Positions 9,454 to 17,933 of a stretch of DNA of 49,628 nt are shown here, piece by piece (position 1 is the first letter of the stretch; each line of letters begins with the position of its first letter). Source of the stretch: an uncultured Prevotellaceae bacterium. Its GTDB lineage: Bacteria; Bacteroidota; Bacteroidia; Bacteroidales; Bacteroidaceae. The notes beneath the pieces were generated by a model, which had not been told where the DNA came from, did not search any database, and saw only the letters and a program-made list of their open reading frames with translations. Where the stretch lies: the NCBI GenBank assembly GCA_902768785.1, contig CACXMM010000028.1:1-49628 (forward strand), read 5' to 3'. Both the position numbers and the translations under genes were made by a program.

Positions 9454-10110
9454 TTATTTCACGTTAAATTCCAGCACTTTCCGTTCTTCGAGCCATCCCT
9501 CAAGATGGTCGTCGATATGAACGGGACCCACTCCCGCCGGTGTCCCGGTATAGAGGAGATCACCTGTCTTCAAGGTGAACCACTGACTGATATAGCTGAT
9601 CAGCTCATCCACCTTAAAGAGCATGTCGCTGCTACATCCTTCCTGCACAGTCTTTCCGTTGATGTCGAGGTGGAAATGCAGGGCTTGGATATCGCGGAAT
9701 TTCTCCACGGGAACCCATTCACCGATGGCAGCGGCTCCGTCGAAGCCCTTGCAGAGCTCCCAGGGATGTCCTGCATCGCGCAACTGTCGTTGCAGGTCGC
9801 GGGCAGTGAAGTCGATGCCCACGGTAACAGCGTCGTAGTAGCGATGGGCAAAACGCTGCGGGATACTCTTTCCCAGGCGACAGATACGCACCACCAGTTC
9901 GGTCTCGTAGTCGATGCGTCCCAGCTCGTCTGGTAGGAAAAAAGGCTTCTTGTCTTTCAGCAATGCTGAGTCGGCCTTGGTGAAGATGACAGGCTTCTCC
10001 GTCTTATATAACGCGCCATCCAGCTCTTTATTGTGCTGGATATAATTCATTCCTACCGCAAATATCTTCATGTCATCAAAAGTATAGGGGATCTTGAGGG
10101 ATGGATTCAA
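9454..10110 (-). CDS. Fumarylacetoacetate hydrolase family protein
   Basis: 218 residues, the length of single-domain FAH proteins, which act as acylpyruvate hydrolases, oxaloacetate decarboxylases or isomerases. The metal-site region is visible as DYETELVVRI, followed by GIDFTARDLQ, KGFDGAAAIGEW and GDLLYTGTPAGVGPV. Predicted to be a cytoplasmic Mg-dependent enzyme acting on a 2-oxo acid; the substrate cannot be read from sequence. It overlaps the stop of the cyclase gene by four bases and sits 2 bp before porU, so it is translated within the type IX run although it is a metabolic enzyme. Confidence 0.9.
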   Translation of the reverse strand: MNPSLKIPYTFDDMKIFAVGMNYIQHNKELDGALYKTEKPVIFTKADSALLKDKKPFFLPDELGRIDYETELVVRICRLGKSIPQRFAHRYYDAVTVGIDFTARDLQRQLRDAGHPWELCKGFDGAAAIGEWVPVEKFRDIQALHFHLDINGKTVQEGCSSDMLFKVDELISYISQWFTLKTGDLLYTGTPAGVGPVHIDDHLEGWLEERKVLEFNVK

Positions 10111-11183
10111 GGTTTCTCGTGGGGACGGTTCTCAGAATAGAGCACCTGGATAAGGGTCTGACCCACGGCTTTCAAGGTATTCTTGTCGATGTGCTGCATG
10201 TCATCGTTCACAGTATGCCAGGTGGGACCGAAGCCGCTTTGCTTACAGTCGGGATAGAAGGGGATCACATCGATCGTCGGGATATTGGCATGCGTATTCA
10301 CGGGGACATGGTCGTCGGTGATATATTCACCGGTGGAATCGGGGAAATAGCTACCGAAGCCGACCACCTTGGCCGCTGCCCATACCTTATTTATAATAGG
10401 CTGTGCATACTGCTTAGACAGTCGTTCCTGGAAGAACTGTGCTCCTTGTCCGCCTACCATGTCCAACAGGATACCATAGCGTGGTGCATAGTGATCTATA
10501 TGTGTGTTCTTTGACCAGTATTCAGCTCCCAACGCCCACACTTCTCCTGTATTGGGATAAGTGTTGTTGTCCCATTGCGGTGTACCCCAGTCTTCGGCAT
10601 CGAAGCAGATGAAGTCAACGCCTACTTTCAGAGAATCGGCTTGTTGCAGTTGCCGTGCCAGTTCCAGCATCACGGCAACACCGCTGGCTCCGTCATTAGC
10701 GGCGAGTACGGGAGTATGCCATTTCGTGCTGTCAGGGTCGTTGTCTGCCCAGGGTCTGCTGTCCCAGTGTGCGCAGATCATCACCCTTGTGGTGTTGTCG
10801 GGCTGTGTGGAGGCGATGATGTTGGTACTTTTCAGCGGTGTGCCATCATATCCTTGCAGTGTCGCTTTCTGGGCAATCGTATGACAGCCGAAATTCTTGA
10901 ACTTCTCGATGATCCACGACTCGCATTGGTCGTGACTCACGCTATTCATCGTGCGTGGTCCGAAATCACATTGAGCCTGACAATAGGCGAAGGCGCTGTC
11001 GGCGTTGAAGTCAGGACCGATAGGCACCTGCCAGATGAGCGCTTCCTGATTTGTCTTACTGCTCTTGCAGGAGGTGAAGAGAACGGGGAGCATCATCAGG
11101 AAGAAGATGATGGGAAGAAAGAAGGAAAACGACCGACGGCTGTCTGTCGTCATGGTCATGAGATGGTTCTGTATCATGTTCAT
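10107..11183 (-). CDS. Lipoprotein glutaminyl-peptide cyclotransferase (M28-type)
   Basis: 358 residues from the ATG at 11183; earlier in-frame ATGs overlap the upstream gene. It has a lipobox LFTSC (C39), so it is expected as a lipoprotein facing the periplasm. The M28 fold is clear, and the single-zinc set matches Bacteroidetes glutaminyl cyclases: D164 in AANDGASG, E197 in FDAEDWG and H323 in PTWHTVND. CAHWDSRPWADND is also typical of these cyclases. The expected reaction turns N-terminal Gln into pyroglutamate. An aminopeptidase is the alternative, but the D/E/H arrangement and the CAHWDSRP segment favour cyclase. Confidence 0.85.
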   Translation of the reverse strand: MNMIQNHLMTMTTDSRRSFSFFLPIIFFLMMLPVLFTSCKSSKTNQEALIWQVPIGPDFNADSAFAYCQAQCDFGPRTMNSVSHDQCESWIIEKFKNFGCHTIAQKATLQGYDGTPLKSTNIIASTQPDNTTRVMICAHWDSRPWADNDPDSTKWHTPVLAANDGASGVAVMLELARQLQQADSLKVGVDFICFDAEDWGTPQWDNNTYPNTGEVWALGAEYWSKNTHIDHYAPRYGILLDMVGGQGAQFFQERLSKQYAQPIINKVWAAAKVVGFGSYFPDSTGEYITDDHVPVNTHANIPTIDVIPFYPDCKQSGFGPTWHTVNDDMQHIDKNTLKAVGQTLIQVLYSENRPHEKP

Positions 11184-11200
11184 TCGTAGGTTATGTTTGG

Positions 11201-12949
11201 CTATTTGGCGGCACGCTGCACCTGTGCCATGACGCGCAGCCAGTTGCCGCCCCATATTTTCTCTATGTCGCGTTCACTGTATTTGCGGCGTAACAGGTGG
11301 AGGGTGAAGTTGATGGCTTCACTGCTGTCGGCCATGCCGATGACGCCTCCGTCACCGTCGAAGTCGGTGCCGATGCCTACATGGTCGATGCCCATGATGG
11401 AGATGGCATGTTCCAGGTGTGCCAGTGCGTCTAAGATCGTGGCCTCCCCTTCCTTCCGCAGGAATCCGTGATAGAGCGTGGTATGTGCCACACCTCCCTT
11501 GGCTGCAAGGGCACGCATCTGCTCATCGGTGAGGTTTCGCGGGTGGTCGCAGAGGGCACGGCTGCTGCTATGACTGCATACGATGGGGGTGCGACTGATT
11601 TCCAGTGCATCAAAGAAACTCTTTTCGTTGGCATGACTCAAATCGACCATCATCCCATTGTCGTTCATGGCCTGGATCACTTTTTCACCAAAGGAGCTCA
11701 CGCCATTGTGCGTGTTACATCCCTTGGCCGAGTCGCAGATGTCATTGTCGCCGTTGTGACAAAGGGTTATATAGACGACCCCCCGCTGAGCGAAGTGTTT
11801 CACGTTAGCCACCTCGTGGTTGAGAGCTAAGCCGTTCTCGATGCCGAACATGATACTCTTGCGCCCCTTCCGCTTGTCCTCGTAGAGATCGCTGGGCGTG
11901 CGGGCAATACTGAGATAGCGGCTGTTGTTCCGCACGATTTCCTCGATTTTGTCAAAGATCAGGTCGGCATAGTCCATCGGACTGTTCACGTTGAACGATA
12001 CCTTTTGAGAGAACTGCTCACCGATCTTCGGCTGAGGTAAGTAGGCGGCCATAATCACCGCATCCTGACGGCCATCGGTCATCTTGTGCAGATCGACAAG
12101 GATACGTGGGTCTCGCTGCTCGAAATGGATACCTTGGGGGAAGAACATCGGCGTATCACAGTGGGTGTCGAGTGTGAGGATCCGGCTATGTAGACGTTTG
12201 GCCACATGGAAGTTTGTTGCCTGCTGCACAAGCCAGCTGAACAGAGGCAGTCCGCTTTCCAGCCATTCGGGATGCCATTGCACGCCAAGGATCGGCTTGT
12301 GTTCACTGCTCTCAATAGCCTCGATCACTCCATCGGGTGCGGTGGCTACCACGCGGAAACGTGATCCGGGATCAGCTACGGCCTGGTGATGGAAGGAGTT
12401 CACAAAGATATTCTGTGTCTTGTAGAGGCCGAACAAAATACTGTCCTTGTGTATAGTGACACTGTGTGTGAGCTCTGTGCGGTTGGCGTCCTGTGAGTGT
12501 TTGATTGTGGTGGCCGTGATATCCTGTGCCACATGACCGTCGAGGGCCATGGCAATGGTCTGGATACCGCGGCAGATGCCTAAGATCGGGATTTGCCGGT
12601 TATAGGCGAGTCGTGTGATCAGCATCTCTGGCAGGTCGCGCTCTGCATTGATGCCATGTAGCTTGGGTGAGGGCTCTTCCCCACACCAGAGTGGGTTGTA
12701 GTCAGCACCACCGCTAAGCAGCAGACCGTCAAGATGTTCCAAGGTGTTGACGATCACATGCTTGTCATCCACCGGTGGTACGATGACGGGTATTCCTCCT
12801 GCGGCGATCACCTGTTTGTAATATCGGTCGCGGAGGGTGGCATCACCTTCGGTAAAGTTACTGGTAATGCCAATAAGAGGCCGTGAGTCGGCCTCTGGGA
12901 ATGTCGCATAGATTTTACTGAGATGCGACTGTAGGTTGAAGTTCTCCAT
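11201..12949 (-). CDS. Fusion of peptidase C26 and M19 membrane dipeptidase-like domains
   Basis: 582 residues carrying two enzymes. Residues about 22-245 are a class I amidotransferase-like gamma-glutamyl hydrolase (C26, PuuD-like), with the nucleophile C126 in GICRG and H226/E228 in QWHPE. Residues about 255-580 are an M19 renal-dipeptidase-like metal enzyme: H263 and D265 in DTHCDTP, Glu in GIENGLAL, His in VDLSHAN and SHSSSRAL, and Asp in GIGTDFDGDGG. No signal peptide is seen, so both parts should work in the cytoplasm, plausibly opening gamma-glutamyl compounds and then cleaving the dipeptide (inference). It starts 6 bp after the Lrp gene. Confidence 0.9.
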   Translation of the reverse strand: MENFNLQSHLSKIYATFPEADSRPLIGITSNFTEGDATLRDRYYKQVIAAGGIPVIVPPVDDKHVIVNTLEHLDGLLLSGGADYNPLWCGEEPSPKLHGINAERDLPEMLITRLAYNRQIPILGICRGIQTIAMALDGHVAQDITATTIKHSQDANRTELTHSVTIHKDSILFGLYKTQNIFVNSFHHQAVADPGSRFRVVATAPDGVIEAIESSEHKPILGVQWHPEWLESGLPLFSWLVQQATNFHVAKRLHSRILTLDTHCDTPMFFPQGIHFEQRDPRILVDLHKMTDGRQDAVIMAAYLPQPKIGEQFSQKVSFNVNSPMDYADLIFDKIEEIVRNNSRYLSIARTPSDLYEDKRKGRKSIMFGIENGLALNHEVANVKHFAQRGVVYITLCHNGDNDICDSAKGCNTHNGVSSFGEKVIQAMNDNGMMVDLSHANEKSFFDALEISRTPIVCSHSSSRALCDHPRNLTDEQMRALAAKGGVAHTTLYHGFLRKEGEATILDALAHLEHAISIMGIDHVGIGTDFDGDGGVIGMADSSEAINFTLHLLRRKYSERDIEKIWGGNWLRVMAQVQRAAK

Positions 12950-12955
12950 GGGAAA

Positions 12956-13417
12956 CTAATCCAAAGCAATGGGTATTTCTCGTTTGACACTCTGTTCCAG
13001 AGAAATGAGCGTTTCCGTGGCTACAACACCGGGGATATCCTGCAACTGACTGTTCAACAGATCCATCAGCTGCTCGTTGTCTCGTGCGTATAGTTTGACG
13101 AGCATGGTATAGGGACCCGTGGTGAAATGGCACTCCACGATCTCGGGGATGTGCACTAGACGCTCCACGACTTGTTTGTACATGCTTCCACGTTCAAGGG
13201 TGATGCCCACATAGGTGCATGTGCTGTAACCCAGTGACTTCGGGTTTACATCAAATCCACTGCCGGTAATCACTCCGTCTTCTGTCAGCCGTTGCACACG
13301 TTGGTGGATGGCTGCTCGCGACACGTTACACTCTGCCGCAACATCTTTAAAGGGAATTCTCGCATTCTTGGAGAGGATGCTCAGAATCTTCTTGTCCAGA
13401 CTGTCAATCTTTTCCAT
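12956..13417 (-). CDS. Lrp/AsnC family transcriptional regulator
   Basis: 153 residues, typical length. The N-terminal winged helix is clear (DKKILSILSKNARIPFKDVA, then recognition helix VSRAAIHQRVQRL), followed by the ligand-binding RAM domain (SMYKQVVERL, VVECHFTTGPYTMLVKLYA-like region, LNSQLQDIPGV). It probably senses an amino acid. It is the first gene of the run ending at ispF, with only 6 bp to the peptidase fusion. Its promoter overlaps a 14 bp inverted repeat at 13485-13532, which suggests autoregulation. Confidence 0.9.
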   Translation of the reverse strand: MEKIDSLDKKILSILSKNARIPFKDVAAECNVSRAAIHQRVQRLTEDGVITGSGFDVNPKSLGYSTCTYVGITLERGSMYKQVVERLVHIPEIVECHFTTGPYTMLVKLYARDNEQLMDLLNSQLQDIPGVVATETLISLEQSVKREIPIALD

Positions 13418-13458
13418 TTCCTATCGCTAATTTTGTTAAAGGTATTCAAATCTGTTAG

Positions 13459-13489
13459 CAAAAATAGGCAATTAAAATGAAATATGCAA
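13459..13489 (-). promoter_or_regulatory. Predicted promoter of the Lrp-to-ispF run
   Basis: Minus-strand -7 box TATTTTTG (13459-13466) with TTG (13487-13489) 20 bp upstream. The TTG lies inside the left arm of the large inverted repeat. Confidence 0.6.
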
Positions 13490-13532
13490 CATTTTGACAT
13501 GATTTTTGCGAAAAACCAGTCAAAATGTTGCA
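13485..13532. promoter_or_regulatory. 14 bp perfect inverted repeat over the Lrp promoter
   Basis: Left arm 13485-13498 (TGCAACATTTTGAC) and right arm 13519-13532 are perfect reverse complements separated by 20 bp. The left arm covers the TTG promoter element. Operator for the Lrp protein is one reading. A terminator hairpin for the FKBP gene upstream is the other, though there is no T-run after it on the minus strand. Confidence 0.6.
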
Positions 13533-13553
13533 AATAGGGTGGAAAGGATAAGG

Positions 13554-14456
13554 TCAGGGCTTGTCTATTCCTACCAATTCGATGATGAAGATCAGTGTAC
13601 TGTAGGCAGGGATGTTGCCAGTTTTACGCGGACCGTATGCCAGTTCTTGTGGGATATACAGCTCCCATTTGCTGCCAACAGGCATCATGGTAAGGGCCTC
13701 GGTCCATCCTTTGATCACCTCTGTTGGACGGAATGTGTTTGTTTGCTCTTCCCGTTTGTAGCTGCTGTCAAATACCGTACCGTCGATTAACCGACCTTCA
13801 TATTTCACGATGACACGGTCGTCTTGAGTGGGTACAGGACCATTTCCTGCCACCAGCACCTTGTATTGCAGACCGCTGGCGGTGGTTTGCACACCCTCTT
13901 TCTGTTTGTTCTCATTCAAGAACTGCTCACCAGCCTTCTGTGTAGCCTCCTGAGCGGCTCGGATGGCAGCCTCCTGACGGTTTCTGAAGTAGGTGCGTGC
14001 CTCTTCTTCCTTGAAGAAGGTGGTATCTTTCTTCAGCGCTGCGATGAATCCCTTTTGGAACAGCGAGCCTTGGATGGAGTCGTTGGTTCCTTGGAAATCT
14101 GCAGAGACGGTGGGAATCATGCGCTCTTTGACCATCGTGGCAATCTGGATACCTGCACCATAGGCCTTCATCGGATTATCCACATTGCATTTCAATGCCT
14201 CCTCAAAGCCACGTAGGAAATCATCGAGGAAAGCCTCGTCCACACCATATTGCTGTTGCAGGAAAGGCAGTAGACCATCGGTCATGGTGGCTCCTGCAGC
14301 ATAGCTCACCGAGTCGGAGGGGGTACTCAGCGTGACCGGTTCCACGACGGTCTCGGTGGTACCTTTCTTTTTCTTTTTGTCTTTCTGACCAGCGTGGGCT
14401 GTATAGAAAGAAGCACTCACCACAAGGGTGAGTGCTATCATCATGATTCTTTTCAT
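13554..14456 (-). CDS. FKBP-type prolyl isomerase, exported (first of three)
   Basis: 300 residues. A signal peptide ends SFYTAHA or AHAG before QKDK, followed by a Lys-rich linker. An N-terminal FKBP dimerisation-type domain (about 45-180) and a C-terminal FKBP domain (about 195-298) follow; the latter shows GLQYKVL, VKYEGRLIDGTVFDSS, VIKGWTEAL, WELYIP, AYG and LIFIIELV. Expected to fold envelope proteins in the periplasm. It lies 12 bp after the next FKBP gene; the three are probably cotranscribed. Confidence 0.92.
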   Translation of the reverse strand: MKRIMMIALTLVVSASFYTAHAGQKDKKKKKGTTETVVEPVTLSTPSDSVSYAAGATMTDGLLPFLQQQYGVDEAFLDDFLRGFEEALKCNVDNPMKAYGAGIQIATMVKERMIPTVSADFQGTNDSIQGSLFQKGFIAALKKDTTFFKEEEARTYFRNRQEAAIRAAQEATQKAGEQFLNENKQKEGVQTTASGLQYKVLVAGNGPVPTQDDRVIVKYEGRLIDGTVFDSSYKREEQTNTFRPTEVIKGWTEALTMMPVGSKWELYIPQELAYGPRKTGNIPAYSTLIFIIELVGIDKP

Positions 14457-14468
14457 GTCGGATTCCGA

Positions 14469-15344
14469 TTATTTCTTCTCGATACCCAGCAGCTCAATCT
14501 TAAAGATCAATGCAGAGTAAGGCTTGATTTGACCCTGCATACGCTCGCCGTAGGCTTTCTCCTGAGGAATCACTACCTCCCAAACAGAGCCCACAGGCAT
14601 GTGGGTCAGTGCAGTGGTCCAACCGGGGATTACCTGATTGGCAGCCAGGGTAACAGGCTCACCGCGCTTGTAAGAGCTGTCGAAGACGTTGCCGTCAACA
14701 GTCTTTCCTTCGTAGTTCACTTTCACCATAGAGGTATCGGAGGGGATAGCACCTGTTCCTTCCTTGATGACTTTATACAACACGCCACCTTCCAGCTTCT
14801 TCACGTCTTTGCCGGTAGCATATTTGGCAACGTACTTCTCACCTTCCTCTTTGTTCGGACCATACTGCTTGGCCATCTCTCTGGTCTTGATCTCGCCCAT
14901 GAGCTTCTGAGCTACTTCACCAGCTTGCTCGACAGTCATCAGACCCTTGGTGCCGGTTGTACCACTGATGAAACCTGCCATGAAGTTCTTCAAGGAGATT
15001 GTCTTAGTGGAGTCCTCACCGAAGAGCTCGTGGTTAACACCCTTGATCATCTGGTTACCTACCTGCTGACCAATCTGGATACCAGCATAGTAGGCTGCCC
15101 TCTTCTTGTCATCACCTGCATTGGCACCTTCATTCAGACCTTTAATGAAGTCATCCATATAAGCGGTGTCGACATTGAGACGTTGTACGAGATAGTCTTT
15201 CAGACCCTGAGTCTGTGCCATACCAATGGCGTAGCTCAAACTGTCGAGATCACTCTTCAGGTTTGCCTTCGGAGTGGGGTTGCCGCAAGATGTGAAAACG
15301 GCGGCTACAATAGCCATAGCGGCTACGATTGTTACTTTTTTCAT
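14469..15344 (-). CDS. FKBP-type prolyl isomerase, lipoprotein (second of three)
   Basis: 291 residues. A lipobox VFTSC places the acylated Cys at position 20, so it should be membrane-anchored in the periplasm. N-terminal FKBP_N domain (SYAIGMAQTQGL, DDFIKGLNEG) and C-terminal catalytic domain (VKVNYEGKTVDGNVFDSS, VIPGWTTAL, WEVVIPQEKAYG, LIFKIELL). Middle gene of the FKBP trio, separated from the third by a repeat-filled gap of 136 bp. Confidence 0.93.
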   Translation of the reverse strand: MKKVTIVAAMAIVAAVFTSCGNPTPKANLKSDLDSLSYAIGMAQTQGLKDYLVQRLNVDTAYMDDFIKGLNEGANAGDDKKRAAYYAGIQIGQQVGNQMIKGVNHELFGEDSTKTISLKNFMAGFISGTTGTKGLMTVEQAGEVAQKLMGEIKTREMAKQYGPNKEEGEKYVAKYATGKDVKKLEGGVLYKVIKEGTGAIPSDTSMVKVNYEGKTVDGNVFDSSYKRGEPVTLAANQVIPGWTTALTHMPVGSVWEVVIPQEKAYGERMQGQIKPYSALIFKIELLGIEKK

Positions 15345-15362
15345 TGTTTTTCTTATCTATTT

Positions 15363-15426
15363 AAATTTACAAATTTACTATTTCACAATTAGACAATTTC
15401 ACTATTTCACTATTTGACAATTGAAC
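15363..15426. repeat. Octamer tandem array (eight units)
   Basis: Eight consecutive 8 bp units of consensus AATTTCAC ending in AC without slippage, between the second and third FKBP genes. Adjacent to a heptamer array. Confidence 0.75.
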
Positions 15427-15440
15427 TAAGTCCAAATCAT

Positions 15441-15489
15441 AAAGCTCAAAGTTCAAAGTTCAAAGTTCAAAGTTCAATGTTCAAAGAAC
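15441..15489. repeat. Heptamer array AAAGTTC (seven units)
   Basis: Seven units: AAAGCTC, four AAAGTTC, AATGTTC and AAAGAAC. The array runs into the third FKBP gene and supplies its last codons and stop (15481-15489). The same family is at 42864-42912. Confidence 0.85.
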
Positions 15490-16086
15490 TTCAATGAGTT
15501 CCACGTCGAAGATCAGGGTGGCGTAAGGAGGAATGCTGTTACCTGCTCCGCTGGGACCGTAGGCTAAGAGGTAGGGGATGTAGAAACGGGTCTTCCCGCC
15601 TTCTTTCATCAGCTGGAGACCTTCTGTCCAGCCGGCAATCACTCCGTCAAGGGGGAATACGGCAGGCTCACCACGCTGCACGCTGCTGTCGAAGACCGTT
15701 CCGTCAATCAGGAATCCCTCATAGTGACATCTTACCTTGTCGGATGATTTCGGACTCTTGCCCGTTCCCTCTTTCAATACCTGATATTGCAGGCCACTCT
15801 TGCAGGTGATCACACCTTCTTTCTTGGCATTCTCAGTCAGGAACTTCTCTCCTTCTTCCTTGGCTGCCTTGCCCTTGACCTCCCTTTCCTTGTTCAGCAC
15901 CTCTTCTTGTTTCTGGAAAAAGGCCTGTACGATGGCCTGAGCCTCGCGGTGGCCAATCTGGGGTTCTTTGCCTTCAAGCACGTCTTTCACTGCTGCGGCG
16001 AAGTCATCAATGTGAAAGCCTTCAATGCCCATCTGCAGTAACTGCTGACCAATGCCAAGGCCTAAAGAATAACTCAGTTTATTCAT
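15481..16086 (-). CDS. FKBP-type prolyl isomerase, no signal peptide (third of three)
   Basis: 201 residues, resembling FklB-type enzymes: an N-terminal dimerisation domain (SYSLGLGIGQQL, DDFAAAVKDVLEG), a helical linker about 60-95, then the FKBP domain (GLQYQVL, RCHYEGFLIDGTVFDSS, VIAGWTEGL, TRFYIPYLLAYGPSGAG, LIFDVELI). No signal peptide is visible, so it is probably cytoplasmic, unlike its two neighbours. The final codons lie inside a heptamer array. Confidence 0.92.
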   Translation of the reverse strand: MNKLSYSLGLGIGQQLLQMGIEGFHIDDFAAAVKDVLEGKEPQIGHREAQAIVQAFFQKQEEVLNKEREVKGKAAKEEGEKFLTENAKKEGVITCKSGLQYQVLKEGTGKSPKSSDKVRCHYEGFLIDGTVFDSSVQRGEPAVFPLDGVIAGWTEGLQLMKEGGKTRFYIPYLLAYGPSGAGNSIPPYATLIFDVELIEVL

Positions 16087-16115
16087 CTTTTTACGTAAAA
16101 ATTAATAATAGTGTG

Positions 16116-16174
16116 CAAAGTTACACATTTTCTTGAATTTAGTCGCTATTATTGAAGAAAAATGTGTAATTTTG
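16116..16174. promoter_or_regulatory. Possible divergent promoters, FKBP and sirtuin
   Basis: Minus-strand TAACTTTG (16116-16123) upstream of the FKBP genes and plus-strand TAATTTTG (16167-16174) upstream of the sirtuin gene fit the -7 consensus. No well-spaced TTG was found for either. Confidence 0.35.
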
Positions 16175-16244
16175 TGCATTCTTAAGAATCAAAGACCTGT
16201 TTCCCCTGCTTTGGAGAACAGAATACTAACTAAAAACCAAGGAT

Positions 16245-16946
16245 ATGAAGAAGATCGTAGTGTTGACAGGCGCGGGTATGTCGGTGGAGAGCGGATTGAG
16301 CACTTTCCGTGATGCCGATGGCTTGTGGGAGAACTACCCAGTGAGTCGTGTGGCGACTCATGAAGGATGGGAGACGGATCCTGTGTATGTGAATAATTTC
16401 TATAACATGCTGCGTAAGAAACTAGTGGAGGCAAAGCCCAATGACGGTCACCGCCTCGTAGCGAAGCTGGAGGAACAGTATCAGGTAACGGTGGTCACGC
16501 AGAATGTGGACAATCTTCATGAGATGGCAGGCTCTACCCATGTCATCCACCTTCATGGGGAGTTGATGAAGGTATGCTCCAGTCGGGATGTGGATAATCC
16601 GCGTTACCAGAAAACGCTGGGGGGTGATGACTTGGAGGTGAAGCCAGGTGAAAAAGCGGGTGACGGTTCCTTGTTGCGCCCGTTTATCGTGTTCTTCGGT
16701 GAGGGCGTCCCCAATATCAGTCTGGCAGCAGAGGAAGCGTCTAAAGCAGATATCTTCATCATCATCGGTACCTCTCTGAATGTCTATCCGGCAGCAGGAC
16801 TGGTGCAATATACCTCGCCAGATATTCCCATCTACCTGATCGATCCCAAACCTGTGATGGCAGGTGGCTATCGTAATATCCAGCACATCCAGAAGGGGGC
16901 CTCGGAGGGAATGAAGGAGCTGTGTGCCCTGCTGATGAAAGAATAA
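16245..16946 (+). CDS. cobB: NAD-dependent protein deacylase (sirtuin)
   Basis: 233 residues. Sirtuins remove acyl groups from lysines using NAD. NAD-binding GAGMSVESGLSTFRD, TQNVDNLH and HLHGEL (catalytic His), and the C-terminal GTSLNVYPAAGL, are all present. The zinc ribbon expected between HGEL and the RPFIVFFGE motif lacks the two CxxC pairs; only one Cys (KVCSS) is there. This looks like a zinc-free Bacteroidetes sub-type. The symbol follows the sirtuin meaning of cobB and must not be confused with the cobyrinate amidase gene at 46.7-48.3 kb. It is followed at 28 bp by the YitT gene. Confidence 0.9.
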   Translation: MKKIVVLTGAGMSVESGLSTFRDADGLWENYPVSRVATHEGWETDPVYVNNFYNMLRKKLVEAKPNDGHRLVAKLEEQYQVTVVTQNVDNLHEMAGSTHVIHLHGELMKVCSSRDVDNPRYQKTLGGDDLEVKPGEKAGDGSLLRPFIVFFGEGVPNISLAAEEASKADIFIIIGTSLNVYPAAGLVQYTSPDIPIYLIDPKPVMAGGYRNIQHIQKGASEGMKELCALLMKE

Positions 16947-16974
16947 GGAAACTTGTAAGAGCGTTTTGTGAACG

Positions 16975-17901
16975 ATGAAAACAGTACATGTAGAGAGAAA
17001 GACATTGTTGAAGGAACTGCGCGACTATGCGTTTATCACGGTGGCCATGTTATCCTATTGTATAGGATGGTCTATCTTCCTGTTGCCGAACGGTATTACC
17101 ACAGGTGGTGTGCCTGGTATCTCCTCCATTCTGGAATGGAGTCCTCTGCACATCCCCGCACAGGTGTCGTATTTTGTGATCAACGCCGGATTGCTGGTGG
17201 TGGCTCTGCGCATCCTCGGGTGGAAGTTCTGCGTGAAGACGGTGTATGCCGTCATCGTGCTTACGGTGGCCCTCTCCCTTACCCGTGATTTTACGGCCAG
17301 TCTGCATCTTTTGCACGACCAGCCCTTCATGGCAGCAGTCCTGGGAGCTGTTTTCTGTGGCAGTGGTGTTGGATTGGGATTAGGTGCGAATGGCAGTACC
17401 GGCGGTACAGACATCATCGCCGCCATCATCAATAAATACCGTGACATCTCTTTGGGGCGTGTGATTCTTATCTGCGACGTGATCATCATTTCCAGCAGCT
17501 ATTTCGTGCTGAAAGACTGGGAGAAAGTAATCTATGGTTATGTCGTGCTTTATGTCACGGCGTTCTGCATCGATCAGGTGGTCAACACCATGCGGCGCAG
17601 TGTGCAGTTCTTTATTATCTCAGAGAGGTATGAAGAGATCGGGCATCGTATCAACAACGATCCTCATCGTGGCTGTACGGTCATCAATGCGCAGGGCTTC
17701 TATAGCGGTCGCGAGGTGAAGATGCTTTTTGTCTTGGCGAAACAAAGCGAGAGTGCGAAGATCTTCCAGCTGATTGATGAGATTGATCCGAATGCTTTCG
17801 TCAGCCAAAGTGCTGTCATCGGTGTCTATGGTGAGGGCTTCGACCGTTTCAAAGTGAACCATAAGCACCCGAAGACCATTGCCAAGGCTGAGGATTTATA
17901 A
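16975..17901 (+). CDS. YitT family membrane protein
   Basis: 308 residues. Five to six hydrophobic segments in the first 190 residues (ITVAMLSYCIGWSIFLLP, VIVLTVALSLT, AAVLGAVFCGSGVGLGLG) form the YitT membrane domain, with GxxGSTGGTDIIA typical of it. The C-terminal 90 residues are the soluble DUF2179 domain (RGCTVINAQGFYSGREVKMLF). The transported or sensed molecule is not known. It is on the plus strand after the sirtuin gene and may share its transcript. Confidence 0.9.
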   Translation: MKTVHVERKTLLKELRDYAFITVAMLSYCIGWSIFLLPNGITTGGVPGISSILEWSPLHIPAQVSYFVINAGLLVVALRILGWKFCVKTVYAVIVLTVALSLTRDFTASLHLLHDQPFMAAVLGAVFCGSGVGLGLGANGSTGGTDIIAAIINKYRDISLGRVILICDVIIISSSYFVLKDWEKVIYGYVVLYVTAFCIDQVVNTMRRSVQFFIISERYEEIGHRINNDPHRGCTVINAQGFYSGREVKMLFVLAKQSESAKIFQLIDEIDPNAFVSQSAVIGVYGEGFDRFKVNHKHPKTIAKAEDL

Positions 17902-17933
17902 TGTAATAGATAATTGACAACAGATAAGTAAAA

